Positions 24,498-33,328 of a stretch of 34,347 bases of DNA are shown here, piece after piece. The stretch lies in the NCBI GenBank assembly GCA_027035735.1, contig JALVUH010000090.1:1-34347 (forward strand). Reading direction: 5' to 3'. Below the pieces are notes generated by a model. It did no database searches and was not told where the DNA came from. It saw only the letters and a program-made list of their open reading frames with translations. This stretch comes from Nautiliaceae bacterium (GTDB lineage Bacteria > Campylobacterota > Campylobacteria > Campylobacterales > Nautiliaceae). Numbering within the stretch: position 1 is the stretch's first letter; each line of letters starts with the position of its first letter. Position numbers and translations under genes: made by a program.

Positions 24498-25056
24498 TTA
24501 TAACCTTTTTTATTCTAAAATTTATCTCTTCAATAGAATTTGAAGCATCTAAAAGTAGATAAGGAATTTCAAGTCTATTACAAGTAGAGATTAAATTATC
24601 TTGAATTCTGAGTAAATAATCTATTCCTCTTTTTTCTATATTATCGTGTTCTTTTTTTGATAATCTATTTTTTAAAGTTTCTTTATCAAGTTTTAATATT
24701 ATTACAAACTGAGGGAAAATACTATCAGTTGCAAAACGATTCAAATTTACAAGTAAATCAAAATCAAAAAATTCCATTCCATAAGCAATCCCACTAATTA
24801 CACTTCTATCACTAATTATAAGTTTATTTAGATTGGGTTTTATTACTTTTTCTATTAATTCACTTCTATCTGCTAGAAATAAGAAAAGTTCCGCTTTTTT
24901 ACTAATTTCATCGTTAAAAATAATTTCTCTAATTTTTTTTCCAAATTTAGTAAAACCAGGCTCTTTTATAAACAAAGCATTTTTAAAGTCTTTTTTTAGT
25001 AATTCAATTTGGGTAGATTTTCCGCTTGTATCTATTCCTTCAATTGCTATATACAT
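24481..25056 (-). CDS. tmk: Thymidylate kinase
   Basis: Phosphorylates dTMP to dTDP with ATP. The 191-residue length fits. The P-loop is EGIDTSGKST at 6-15. The DRS/DRY-type segment is SDRSVISGIAYG near 80-92, and the dimer and dTMP contacts follow. The LID region reads ENRLSKKEHDN-like with K/R residues near 140-150. It overlaps coaD by 10 bases and cysE by 17, so it is deeply embedded in the run. The order tmk-coaD-ubiX-flgA is shared with C. jejuni Cj0766c-0769c. Confidence 0.95.
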   Translation of the reverse strand: MYIAIEGIDTSGKSTQIELLKKDFKNALFIKEPGFTKFGKKIREIIFNDEISKKAELFLFLADRSELIEKVIKPNLNKLIISDRSVISGIAYGMEFFDFDLLVNLNRFATDSIFPQFVIILKLDKETLKNRLSKKEHDNIEKRGIDYLLRIQDNLISTCNRLEIPYLLLDASNSIEEINFRIKKVISEFVK

Positions 25057-25517
25057 TTTAAATCCTCTAATATTTCTTTTGGAACTAAATGAGATACATC
25101 TCCATTATATTTAAGAATACTTCTAACTACACTTGAAGAGATAAAGGCATTATCTAAATTTGGCATAAGATAAATGGTATCAATACTTTCATCCAGACTT
25201 TTATTTGCATATCCCATTTGAAGCTCATATTCAAAATCACTTACTGCTCTAAGACCTCTTATTATTATTTTTGTATTCTCTTTTTTTGCAAATTCTACAA
25301 GTAAAGAATTAAAAAATTTAACTTCTACTTTAGGAAATTTTTTAGTTGCTTTTTTCATCATTTCTACTCTTTTTTCTAACTCAAACATAGTTTTTTTATC
25401 TTTATTATCAGCAACTGCTACAATTATTTTATCAAAAATTTTACAAGCTCTTTTTATTATATCAATATGTCCATTTGTTACAGGGTCAAATGTACCTGGA
25501 TAAATAGCCTTTTTCAT
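25047..25517 (-). CDS. coaD: Phosphopantetheine adenylyltransferase
   Basis: Transfers AMP from ATP to 4'-phosphopantetheine to form dephospho-CoA, the penultimate step of CoA synthesis. The 156-residue enzyme begins with the nucleotidyltransferase motif YPGTFDPVTNGHIDII, where TNGH is the (T/H)xGH signature. It then has AVADNKDKKTMF and the C-terminal ISSSVVRSILKYNGDVS (the SSxxVR motif that binds ATP). There is no gap between the ubiX stop and its ATG. The family call is secure. Confidence 0.97.
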   Translation of the reverse strand: MKKAIYPGTFDPVTNGHIDIIKRACKIFDKIIVAVADNKDKKTMFELEKRVEMMKKATKKFPKVEVKFFNSLLVEFAKKENTKIIIRGLRAVSDFEYELQMGYANKSLDESIDTIYLMPNLDNAFISSSVVRSILKYNGDVSHLVPKEILEDLKCI

Positions 25518-26036
25518 CTATTCCCACCTTTTGAAAAAATTATTTTTAATACCTGCTAAATCAAACCATTTTCCAATTAAAAACATTTCAATATCATTTA
25601 ATGTTTTTGGATTATTATAATAAGCAATTATTGGAGGCGCTATATAAATATTTGGATATGTTGATAATTCATACATATATTTTAAATGTATTTGAGTAAA
25701 TGGCATTTCTCTTGGAGCTAAAATTAATTTTTTTTTCTCTTTGATAGCTACTAAGGCTGAGCGTGTTATTAAATTATCAGCTATTCCTAAAGCGATTTTT
25801 GCTAAAGTATTCATACTTGTTGGGACTATAAATGTAATATCAATTCCAAAACTTCCACTAGCAGGAGCTGCTGATATATCGTCATCTAGAAAAATATTTT
25901 CTTCTTTTTCTAAAACTATTTTTGCATTTTTACTAACAACTAAATATCTCTCATAATTACTCGGAATCATATTATAAAGTTTGAGTCCAAGAGATGCTCC
26001 ACTTGCACCACTTATACAAACTAATATTTTTTTCAT
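25518..26036 (-). CDS. ubiX: Flavin prenyltransferase UbiX
   Basis: Makes the prenylated FMN cofactor used by UbiD-type decarboxylases, using dimethylallyl (mono)phosphate. The 172-residue flavoprotein shows CISGASGASLG at 8-18, then ASGSFGIDITFIVPTSMNTLAKIALGIADN in segments near 60-90, and the conserved LILAPREMPFTQIHLKYM, split around 104-121. No ubiD gene is in the window; in this phylum the likely use is menaquinone-type or other aromatic acid decarboxylation. The start overlaps the flgA stop by four bases (ATGA). Confidence 0.95.
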   Translation of the reverse strand: MKKILVCISGASGASLGLKLYNMIPSNYERYLVVSKNAKIVLEKEENIFLDDDISAAPASGSFGIDITFIVPTSMNTLAKIALGIADNLITRSALVAIKEKKKLILAPREMPFTQIHLKYMYELSTYPNIYIAPPIIAYYNNPKTLNDIEMFLIGKWFDLAGIKNNFFKRWE

Positions 26037-26626
26037 TGTATTTTTACTAATCCTTTTTGAATAACTAATGCTTTTTTTATCTTTTTATTTATTAAAATAT
26101 TTATTTCATCTCCTTTATATCCATCTTGAAGTGCTTTTGCACTAGCGGAGATTATAATATTTTTTGATTGAATTATAACTGAAATGATTGAATTTTTAAA
26201 TACTAAAGGTTTTGGTTTTGTATTTGAAGAATTTATTATTGAATTTTTAGAGATAATTTTAGAGGCTACAAGATTTGGAGTTATTTTTATTATTGGTTTT
26301 GAGTAGAAGTTTCTAAAATTTATTTTTTTTATTTTGCATCTGTTGAATATTGTTTGATTTGTTTTTATAATTGATGTGGCAATGCAAACAGGTATTAAGG
26401 CTTTTATTTTTACATAGTAAAATTTATTATCAATTTTTATATTTCCAAAACTTCTTTTAGGAGAGAGAAAAAAAGTTAATTTTTTATATTTTTTTGGAGG
26501 AGATGGGATGATTTTTATATTTTGTATTTCAATATTTGGATAATGCTTTTTATAAAATTTAATAATTTCTGTTTTAACATCTGCAAAAAGTAAAAAAGGA
26601 ATAAATAAAATCAAAATATTTTTCAT
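26033..26626 (-). CDS. flgA: Flagellar P-ring assembly chaperone FlgA
   Basis: A periplasmic chaperone for assembly of the FlgI P-ring around the flagellar rod. The 197-residue protein has a signal peptide MKNILILFIPFLLFA with likely cleavage before DVK. The C-terminal SAF-like domain (about 115-195) carries the best signature, ASAKALQDGYKGDEINILI, with VIIQSKNIII before it. The middle is lysine/isoleucine-rich and poorly conserved, as usual for FlgA. This position next to ubiX is the same as in C. jejuni (Cj0769c), and with fliW it shows that the cell is flagellated. One base separates it from lon. Confidence 0.9.
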   Translation of the reverse strand: MKNILILFIPFLLFADVKTEIIKFYKKHYPNIEIQNIKIIPSPPKKYKKLTFFLSPKRSFGNIKIDNKFYYVKIKALIPVCIATSIIKTNQTIFNRCKIKKINFRNFYSKPIIKITPNLVASKIISKNSIINSSNTKPKPLVFKNSIISVIIQSKNIIISASAKALQDGYKGDEINILINKKIKKALVIQKGLVKIQ

Positions 26627-26627
26627 T

Positions 26628-28952
26628 TTATTTACATAATGCGTGGTCTAATACTTCTTCTATTCTTTTTACAGGGATTATCTCTAATCCTTCTTTTACT
26701 TCTTCAGGAATATCGTCTAAATCTTTTTGATAATTTTTAAAAGGAATTAAAACTTTTTTTATTTTAGCTTTATATGCAGCTATAAGTTTTTCTTTAAGTC
26801 CACCTATTGGTAAAACATCACCACTTAAAGTAATTTCTCCTGTCATTGCCACATCTGCATGAACTTTTTTTTCACTAAAAATACTAGCAATTGCAGTAGC
26901 CATAGTAATACCTGCACTTGGTCCATCTTTTGGTATAGCACCTTCTGGGACATGAATATGCACATTATATTTGTAATAAATTGGTTCTCTTGATTTTTCT
27001 TTTACTTTTAATTTTTTGTTATCAATTAAAACTTTAATTAGAGTAAATGCTATATGAGCTGATTCTTTCATAACATCACCAAGTTGACCTGTTAAAATTA
27101 CTTGACCTTTTCCTCTATATTTAACTGCTTCTACTCTTAATACATCTCCTCCAACAGGAGTCCATGCAAGTCCATTTACTACGCCAATTTTATCTTTTTT
27201 CTCAATTGTTTCAATATCAAAAATTGGTTTATCAATAAAATCTTTAAGATTTTTAAGTGTAACTCTTACGCTTTTTTTACCTTTTAAAATTTCAATTGCA
27301 GCTTTTCTCATAATTTTTGCAATTACTCTTCTTAAGTTTCTTACACCTGCTTCTTTTGTATATTTATCAATTATTTCTCTTAAAGCTGCATCTGAAATAT
27401 TTATTTCACTTGGTTTTAGTGAGTGTTTTTTCATCTCTTGTGGAATAAGATATCTTTTTGCAATTTGAAATTTCTCTTGTGGCGTATAACTTCCAAGAAA
27501 AATCATCTCCATTCTATCTCTAAGAGGAGCTGGAATAGTACTTGGGTTATTAGCTGTAGCAATAAATAAAACTTTACTTAAATCCAAATCAAAATTTAAA
27601 TAAAGGTCTCTAAAATGTTTATTTTGCTCAGGGTCAAGTATTTCAAGTAAAACAGCAGTAGGGTCTCCTCTATATCTAGAAATTTTGTCTATTTCATCAA
27701 GAACTATAACAGGATTCATCTCTTTTGCGTTTATTAGACCTTGAGCAATTCTACCTGGCATTGCACCAATATATGTTCTCCTATGACCCCTAAGTTCATT
27801 TACATCTTCAAGTCCACCTAGAGCGATTCTCACAAGATTTCTATCAAGAGCTTTTGCTATAGAATTGGCTAAGCTTGTTTTACCAACTCCTGGAGGTCCT
27901 ACAAAACATAAAGTAGCTCCGCTAAATTCTTCTCCTCTTTTTTTAGCAAGTTCTTTTGCTGCAAAATATTCAATAATTCTTTCTTTTATTTTTTTAAGAC
28001 CGTAATGGTCTTTATCAAGCCTATCTTTAAGCTCATCTATAGAAAATTCTTCTTTAGCATAGTTACAAAATGGAACTTCAAGTGCCCATTCAATATAATT
28101 CATTGTAGTTGTAGCTTCTGCAGAGTCTGGATGCATTCTAGAGAGACGGTCTATTTGTTTTTTTATTTCTTTATATGCATCCTCTCTCATACAAGGTTTC
28201 AATTTTTCAAGTTTTTCGTAATATTCTTTAATCTCTTCTTCAAGTTCATTAGTCATACCAAGCTCTTTTTGGATGAGCTTTAATTGTTGTTTTAAAAGAT
28301 GTTCTCTATTTGCTTCTTGTACTTGTTCCATTACTTTTTTATTTAATTCATTTTTAAGCTTAATTGCTTCAATATCTTCTAAAATAAAATGAATAAGTTT
28401 TATAAGTCTTTCTTTTGAATCAGTTTCTTTAAATAGTTCATAACCTTTTTCTACTGGAAGTTTAAGTGAAGAAGCTATTATATCTACTATTCTATCAGGG
28501 TCTGAGTTACTATCAATTATCTTTATAAAGTCTTTTGGGAAGAAAGGATTTAGCTCACTTAAAGTTGCTATATGCTCTTTTAATGTTTCAAGTAAAGCTT
28601 GAATCTCTTTTTCATTTCCTTTTTCACTTTCTACTTTATCAACTAGAGCAATTGTAGGATTTTTATCAAGAATTTCTAATATTTTACCTCTTGAGAGTCC
28701 TTGGAAAAGAATTTTTACTTTACCTTCTGGTAAAGTAACTTTTCTTATAATTGTTCCGATTGTTCCATATGTGTCTTTTTCATCACTTATACTTACAAAA
28801 AGAAGTGAGTGATCATTTATTGCTTTTTGAACTGCTAAAATATCTTCTGTTTTATCAAGAAAAATAGGGATTATCATAAATGGATAAATAAGCTCTTTTT
28901 CTACAATTACAGGAATTTCAGCAGGCAATTTTTCATAATTTTCAAGTGTCAT
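26628..28952 (-). CDS. lon: ATP-dependent protease Lon
   Basis: An AAA+ serine protease that degrades misfolded and regulatory proteins in the cytoplasm. The frame is open to a TTG at 28967, but AAGGAGAGCT sits directly before the ATG at 28952, so that start (MTLENYEKL) is chosen, giving 774 residues. The N-terminal substrate domain is at about 10-195, followed by a coiled region. Walker A GPPGVGKTS is at about 352-360, Walker B VIVLDEIDKIS about 60 residues on. The protease domain has serine 679 in PKDGPSAG and lysine 722 in GGLKEKL, the same numbers as in E. coli Lon. It lies 8 bases after the BamD-like gene, as in C. jejuni Cj1073c-1074c. Confidence 0.98.
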   Translation of the reverse strand: MTLENYEKLPAEIPVIVEKELIYPFMIIPIFLDKTEDILAVQKAINDHSLLFVSISDEKDTYGTIGTIIRKVTLPEGKVKILFQGLSRGKILEILDKNPTIALVDKVESEKGNEKEIQALLETLKEHIATLSELNPFFPKDFIKIIDSNSDPDRIVDIIASSLKLPVEKGYELFKETDSKERLIKLIHFILEDIEAIKLKNELNKKVMEQVQEANREHLLKQQLKLIQKELGMTNELEEEIKEYYEKLEKLKPCMREDAYKEIKKQIDRLSRMHPDSAEATTTMNYIEWALEVPFCNYAKEEFSIDELKDRLDKDHYGLKKIKERIIEYFAAKELAKKRGEEFSGATLCFVGPPGVGKTSLANSIAKALDRNLVRIALGGLEDVNELRGHRRTYIGAMPGRIAQGLINAKEMNPVIVLDEIDKISRYRGDPTAVLLEILDPEQNKHFRDLYLNFDLDLSKVLFIATANNPSTIPAPLRDRMEMIFLGSYTPQEKFQIAKRYLIPQEMKKHSLKPSEINISDAALREIIDKYTKEAGVRNLRRVIAKIMRKAAIEILKGKKSVRVTLKNLKDFIDKPIFDIETIEKKDKIGVVNGLAWTPVGGDVLRVEAVKYRGKGQVILTGQLGDVMKESAHIAFTLIKVLIDNKKLKVKEKSREPIYYKYNVHIHVPEGAIPKDGPSAGITMATAIASIFSEKKVHADVAMTGEITLSGDVLPIGGLKEKLIAAYKAKIKKVLIPFKNYQKDLDDIPEEVKEGLEIIPVKRIEEVLDHALCK

Positions 28953-28960
28953 AGCTCTCC

Positions 28961-29578
28961 TTACCAATAAAATAATTTTTTATACCAAGGAATATATGGA
29001 GGTTTTGAATTTTTTGGTATTTTTGTTTTATATAATTTAGCCGCTTTAGGTTTATGCAATTTCATATAAAGTTTATATATTTTATCATTAAGATATTGAT
29101 TTGTCAAGTATGCTTTCATATAAATTGTGTTTACTTCTGGTAAAAAAATTGAGTTTGGATATGTTAATTTATATTGTTTGCATTCTTTCATTAAATCTAA
29201 TATTTTTTTTTGATTTGTATAAGCGTTTTTATAAGATAAAAAATCAATTTTTATTTTTTGATATTCACACCAAGGTATTTCAACTGCACTTGCAAATCTT
29301 TTTTCATATTGATTAATATAATATTTTGCAAGGATATAATCTTCATTTCTTAAGTGTGCTAAGTAAAGAATTAATAAATCGCTTTTTATATAAGGAGAGC
29401 TTGGAAATTCTGCTTCTAGATTCATTAAATCATTATCTGCATTATCTAAAAACATACTTTGAATATCTTTTTTTAATTGTTGATGAATTAAAAGTTCATT
29501 TTTAAATTCATTTGGTTTTGGTTTATGAGCACAGGCAAGGAAAATAAGGGGGATTAAAAAAAATATTTTTTTAGGCAT
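28961..29578 (-). CDS. bamD: BamD-like outer membrane assembly lipoprotein
   Basis: A 205-residue exported lipoprotein. The signal peptide ends in the lipobox IFLAC, making the cysteine at about 16 the acylated N-terminus. The mature part is helical with TPR-like pairs, for example SPYIKSDLLILYLAHLRNEDYILAKYYINQ in pieces near 62-90, and TYPNSIFLPEVNTIY near 140. The KPKPNEF after the lipobox and the YW-rich tail (PWYKKLFYW) resemble the BamD/YfiO proteins of this phylum. BamD helps BamA insert outer membrane proteins. The position beside lon matches C. jejuni Cj1074c. The start follows AAGGAAATTAA and overlaps valS by 8 bases. Confidence 0.82.
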   Translation of the reverse strand: MPKKIFFLIPLIFLACAHKPKPNEFKNELLIHQQLKKDIQSMFLDNADNDLMNLEAEFPSSPYIKSDLLILYLAHLRNEDYILAKYYINQYEKRFASAVEIPWCEYQKIKIDFLSYKNAYTNQKKILDLMKECKQYKLTYPNSIFLPEVNTIYMKAYLTNQYLNDKIYKLYMKLHKPKAAKLYKTKIPKNSKPPYIPWYKKLFYW

Positions 29579-32147
29579 TTAATTTCCTTAATTCTTCTTC
29601 TATTTTAGAAAATTTTTCTTTTAACTCATTTAATTCTTTTTTATTTTTTTCTACCACATTTTTTGGTGCACGTTCTAAGAAGTTTTTATTCTCAAGTTTT
29701 TTAGATAATTTTTCAATCTCTTTTTGTAATTTTGTTTTTTGTTGATTAAGTCTTTTTATGATAGGTTCAATATCAATATCTTCTTTGCTTACCATTGTTT
29801 CTAGATTATCGCTTATATCTCTTATTGCATTTTCAATTGGTTTATTGATAAATTCAACCTCATCAAGTTTTGCTAGTTTTTTAATATATTCTTTTGCCAT
29901 TTCAGGAAGATTTGCTAAAACATATGCTTTTTTAAAGTTGCTTTGAGTCAATGCTTTAATTCTTCTAAGACTCACAATAGCTTCAATAATCAAATCAAAA
30001 TCAGCTGGTTTTTCTACTTCTTTAGCTTTAGGATACTCTTTTAGCATAATTGTATTTGTTTTAATATCTTTATTTTCGCTTAGTTCTTGATATAAAAATT
30101 CTGTAATAAATGGCATAAAAGGATGAAGCAGTTTCATTGATTCTTTAAAGATACTTCCAAGCTCAGTAATGCTCTTTTTATTAACTTTACTAAGCTCAAT
30201 CCCCCAATCACAAAAATCATTCCATAAATATCTATAAAGTGTCATCGCTGCATCATTAAATCTATATTCATCAAGCTCACGTCTAACATTTTTTACAGCT
30301 TCATTGAATTTATAAAGCATCCATTTTCCAAGCTCTGTTTTTATTTCAATATCTTTAAGGTCTTTAAAGTTTTCTTGATGCATTTTTAAAAATCTTGCTG
30401 CATTATATAATTTATTTGTAAAGTTTCTGCTCTCAATCATTTTATTTTCAGATAGTTTTATATCTCTTCCTTGAACTGCAAGGATTGCAAGAGTAAATCT
30501 TAAAACATCAGCTGAGTATTTTTCAATCATCTCAAGCGGGTCAATTACATTTCCTTTAGATTTGCTCATTTTTTGACCATGTTCATCTCTTACAAGTGCG
30601 TGAAGATATACATCTTTAAATGGAACTTCTTTTAAGAAATGTACTCCCATCATCATCATTCTTGCAACCCAGAAAAATAGAATATCAAATCCAGTAATTA
30701 ATAAATTATTTGGATAAAATCTCTCTAAATCCTCTTCTTGCCATTTAATGCCTTTGCCCCATTCACCATTTTCCCATCCAAGAGTAGAGAATGGCCAAAG
30801 AGCTGAGCTAAACCAAGTATCAAGAACATCTGGGTCTTGATGAAAGTTAGTTGAATGGCATTTAGGACACTCAGTTGGTTCTTCTACGCTTGCCCACTCA
30901 TTTCCACAATTATCACAATAATAAACAGGAATTTGATGTCCCCACCAAAGCTGTCTAGATATACACCAATCTCTAAGTTCTCTCATCCAAGCATCATAAT
31001 TGTTTTTCCATTGAGGTGGATGAAATTTAACTTCACCTTTATTTGCTGCTTCAATTGCTGGCTTTGCTATCTCTTTTTTCAAAAACCACTGAGTTGAAAC
31101 ATATGGTTCAATCACACTTTTACATCTATAACAGTGTCCTACTTGATGAGTATGTGCTTCTATTTTTTCTATAAATCCTTCATTTTGTAATTTTTCAATA
31201 ATATCTTCTCTAGCTTCAAGTCTATCTCTTCCAGCAAATTCTCCTGCATTTTCGTTTAAAATACCTTTTTCATCAAATACTTTAATAAGCTCTAAATTGT
31301 GTCTTAGTCCTACTTCATAGTCGTTTGGGTCGTGAGCAGGAGTTACTTTAACAGCACCTGTACCAAATTCCATATCAACATATTCATCTGCAATGATTGG
31401 AATTTCTCTATTTATTAGAGGAAGTTTTACTTTTTTGCCAATTAAATGCTTATATCTTTCATCTTGAGGATTTACCATAACAGCAGTATCTCCAAAATAT
31501 GTCTCAGGTCTAGTGGTTGCTACTACAATATATTCATCACTATCAACGATTGGATATTTGATATAAACAAGTTTTCCTTCATGTGTTTCATATTCTACTT
31601 CTATATCACTAAGTGCCCCATCTTTAGGACACCAGTTAACCATATAGTTGCCTTTTACAATTAATCCCTCATCATAAAGCTTTTTAAAAGCAACTCTTAC
31701 AGCTCTTTGAAGACCTTCATCCATTGTAAATCTTTCTCTAGACCAAGCAGGGCTTGCTCCAAGTCTTCTTAATTGAGTAGTGATTTTTCCTCCGCTAAAC
31801 TCTTTCCACTCCCATACTCTTTTTAAAAATTCAACGCGGCCAAGCTCTTCTTTTGTTTTTCCTTCTGCTAAGATTTGTTTTTCCACTACATTTTGAGTGG
31901 CAATTCCGGCATGGTCAGTACCTGGTTGCCAAAGAGTTGCATATCCATCCATTCTTTTGTATCTAACAATAATATCTTGAAGAGTAAAAGTTAGAGCATG
32001 TCCAATATGCAAACTTCCTGTTACATTAGGTGGAGGCATCATAATACAAAAATTTTTGTCTTTAGAATAATCTACTTCAAAAAATCCTTCTCTCTCCCAT
32101 GTTTTATAAGTATTTTGTTCAAATTCTTTAGGATTGTATTCTTTCAC
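29571..32147 (-). CDS. valS: Valyl-tRNA synthetase
   Basis: Charges tRNA-Val. The 858-residue class I synthetase has the HIGH motif at 47-50 in GSLHIGHALT and KMSKS at 526-530. The editing (CP1) domain lies between them, including TTRPETYFGDTAV near 210-220. Zinc-type cysteines appear as CYRCKS, CDNC and CPKC before DVLDTWFSSALWPFSTLGW, here split. The C-terminus (about 795-858) is a lysine/glutamate coiled coil, as in other ValRS. The start is GTG at 32147 behind AAAAAGGATGTTTA. It is the first gene of the eight-gene run and probably drives it from the divergent promoter at 32169. Confidence 0.98.
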   Translation of the reverse strand: MKEYNPKEFEQNTYKTWEREGFFEVDYSKDKNFCIMMPPPNVTGSLHIGHALTFTLQDIIVRYKRMDGYATLWQPGTDHAGIATQNVVEKQILAEGKTKEELGRVEFLKRVWEWKEFSGGKITTQLRRLGASPAWSRERFTMDEGLQRAVRVAFKKLYDEGLIVKGNYMVNWCPKDGALSDIEVEYETHEGKLVYIKYPIVDSDEYIVVATTRPETYFGDTAVMVNPQDERYKHLIGKKVKLPLINREIPIIADEYVDMEFGTGAVKVTPAHDPNDYEVGLRHNLELIKVFDEKGILNENAGEFAGRDRLEAREDIIEKLQNEGFIEKIEAHTHQVGHCYRCKSVIEPYVSTQWFLKKEIAKPAIEAANKGEVKFHPPQWKNNYDAWMRELRDWCISRQLWWGHQIPVYYCDNCGNEWASVEEPTECPKCHSTNFHQDPDVLDTWFSSALWPFSTLGWENGEWGKGIKWQEEDLERFYPNNLLITGFDILFFWVARMMMMGVHFLKEVPFKDVYLHALVRDEHGQKMSKSKGNVIDPLEMIEKYSADVLRFTLAILAVQGRDIKLSENKMIESRNFTNKLYNAARFLKMHQENFKDLKDIEIKTELGKWMLYKFNEAVKNVRRELDEYRFNDAAMTLYRYLWNDFCDWGIELSKVNKKSITELGSIFKESMKLLHPFMPFITEFLYQELSENKDIKTNTIMLKEYPKAKEVEKPADFDLIIEAIVSLRRIKALTQSNFKKAYVLANLPEMAKEYIKKLAKLDEVEFINKPIENAIRDISDNLETMVSKEDIDIEPIIKRLNQQKTKLQKEIEKLSKKLENKNFLERAPKNVVEKNKKELNELKEKFSKIEEELRKLNA

Positions 32148-32168
32148 TAAACATCCTTTTTTTGCGTA

Positions 32169-32181
32169 ATTATACTATAAT
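32169..32181. promoter_or_regulatory. Palindromic divergent -10 pair (valS run / fliW unit)
   Basis: ATTATA-C-TATAAT forms a perfect 13-base palindrome. It gives a minus-strand TATAAT (32169-32174) 21 bases before valS and a plus-strand TATAAT (32176-32181) 27 bases before fliW. One base separates the two boxes, so the promoters are back-to-back and share the same melting region. Confidence 0.7.
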
Positions 32182-32208
32182 TATAAAAAGCATTTTTAAA
32201 GGATTTAG

Positions 32209-32589
32209 ATGAAATATAAAGTTGTTTATCCAATTTTGGGATTTGAAAATGAAAAAGAGTATGAATTATCTCATATAGAAGGACCTTTTTATAAATTGGA
32301 AGGCAAAAATGTCTCTTTTACATTAATAGATCCATTTTTTATAAGAAATGATTATGGTTTTGAGCTTGATGATGAATTTACTGAAAAATTAAATTTGAAT
32401 GAAAATAATGTAATGGTTTTAAATATTTTAACTCCTGCAAAACCTTTTGAGGAATCTACTATAAATTTTGCAGCACCTTTGATTTTTAATACTGAAGATA
32501 AAATTTTTGGACAAGCTATTTTAGATAAGTATAATTATTCACTTGCAAGGAAAATAGGTGATTTTTTAGGAGAAGAAAATGAAAATTAG
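32209..32589 (+). CDS. fliW: Flagellar assembly factor FliW
   Basis: Binds flagellin and the translational repressor CsrA, linking flagellin export to flagellin synthesis. The 126-residue protein shows family marks: PILGFENEKEYEL near 8-20, LIDPFFIRNDYGFEL near 42-56, VMVLNILTP near 71-80, STINFAAPLIFN near 87-98, and the C-terminal GQAILDKYNYSLARKI, in two parts. AAAGGATTTAG precedes the ATG. The gene order fliW-proC-prepilin next to lon/bamD matches C. jejuni Cj1073c-1077. csrA is not in this window. It overlaps proC by 11 bases. Confidence 0.95.
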   Translation: MKYKVVYPILGFENEKEYELSHIEGPFYKLEGKNVSFTLIDPFFIRNDYGFELDDEFTEKLNLNENNVMVLNILTPAKPFEESTINFAAPLIFNTEDKIFGQAILDKYNYSLARKIGDFLGEENEN

Positions 32590-33328
32590 TATAATTGGAT
32601 ATGGGGAGATGGCAAAAGCAATTCTTCATGGTTTATATGAAAATAATATAAAAAATATTGAAATAGTAGGAAGAAATGAAGAAAAATTAAAAAAAATAGC
32701 AAATGAGTTTAATTGTAATTATAGTTTGATAGATGGATATGATATAAATGGAAAAATAGTAATACTTGCAGTAAAACCTTATGCCTTACAAGAAGTTTCT
32801 ATGAGAATAAAAGGAGAGGCTGAGGTTTTAATATCTATATTAGCAGGTAAATCTTTAGTTGAGCTTCAAAAATATATAAAAGCAAAGAGTTATATAAGAG
32901 CTATGCCAAATATAGCGGCAAAATATGGAGCTTCTACTACTGCAATTACAGGTGATGAAAGTGCAAAAAATATAGCAATTGAGATATTAAGCAAAATTGG
33001 AGAAGTTGTATGGGTAAATAGTGATGATGAAATTGATATGGCAACAGCTATTATTGGAAGTGGACCTGCATTTTTGGCTATAATTGCAGAAGCAATTAGT
33101 GATGGGGGAGTATATACAGGATTAAAAAGAGATATTTCAGAAAAATTGACAAGAGGTTTATTTAAAAGTTTTTCGGCTATTGATGATAAATTTTCTGATA
33201 TTAAAAATAAAGTTATGTCTCCTAAAGGAACAACAGCAGAAGGAATTTTTGTATTAGAAGATGAAGGAGTAAGAGGTAAAGTGCTTAAAGGAATTGTAAA
33301 AACATATGAAAAGTCTAAAAAAATCTAG
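32579..33328 (+). CDS. proC: Pyrroline-5-carboxylate reductase
   Basis: The last step of proline synthesis, reducing pyrroline-5-carboxylate with NAD(P)H. The 249-residue protein has an N-terminal Rossmann motif ISIIGYGEMAKAILHGL, where the usual GxGxMG reads GYGEMA. Then comes VILAVKPYALQEV near 59-71, then IRAMPNIAAKYGASTTAI. The C-terminal dimer domain contains GSGPAFLAIIAEA, then SPKGTTAEGI and a glycine/valine end. It is slightly short for the family (usually about 260-275). It overlaps fliW by 11 bases and the prepilin gene by 23 bases. Confidence 0.96.
   Translation: MKISIIGYGEMAKAILHGLYENNIKNIEIVGRNEEKLKKIANEFNCNYSLIDGYDINGKIVILAVKPYALQEVSMRIKGEAEVLISILAGKSLVELQKYIKAKSYIRAMPNIAAKYGASTTAITGDESAKNIAIEILSKIGEVVWVNSDDEIDMATAIIGSGPAFLAIIAEAISDGGVYTGLKRDISEKLTRGLFKSFSAIDDKFSDIKNKVMSPKGTTAEGIFVLEDEGVRGKVLKGIVKTYEKSKKI

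Noticed and set aside
28953..28967. TTG start for Lon five codons upstream
   Set aside because: AAGGAG lies exactly before the ATG at 28952, and that start reproduces the usual Lon residue spacing.
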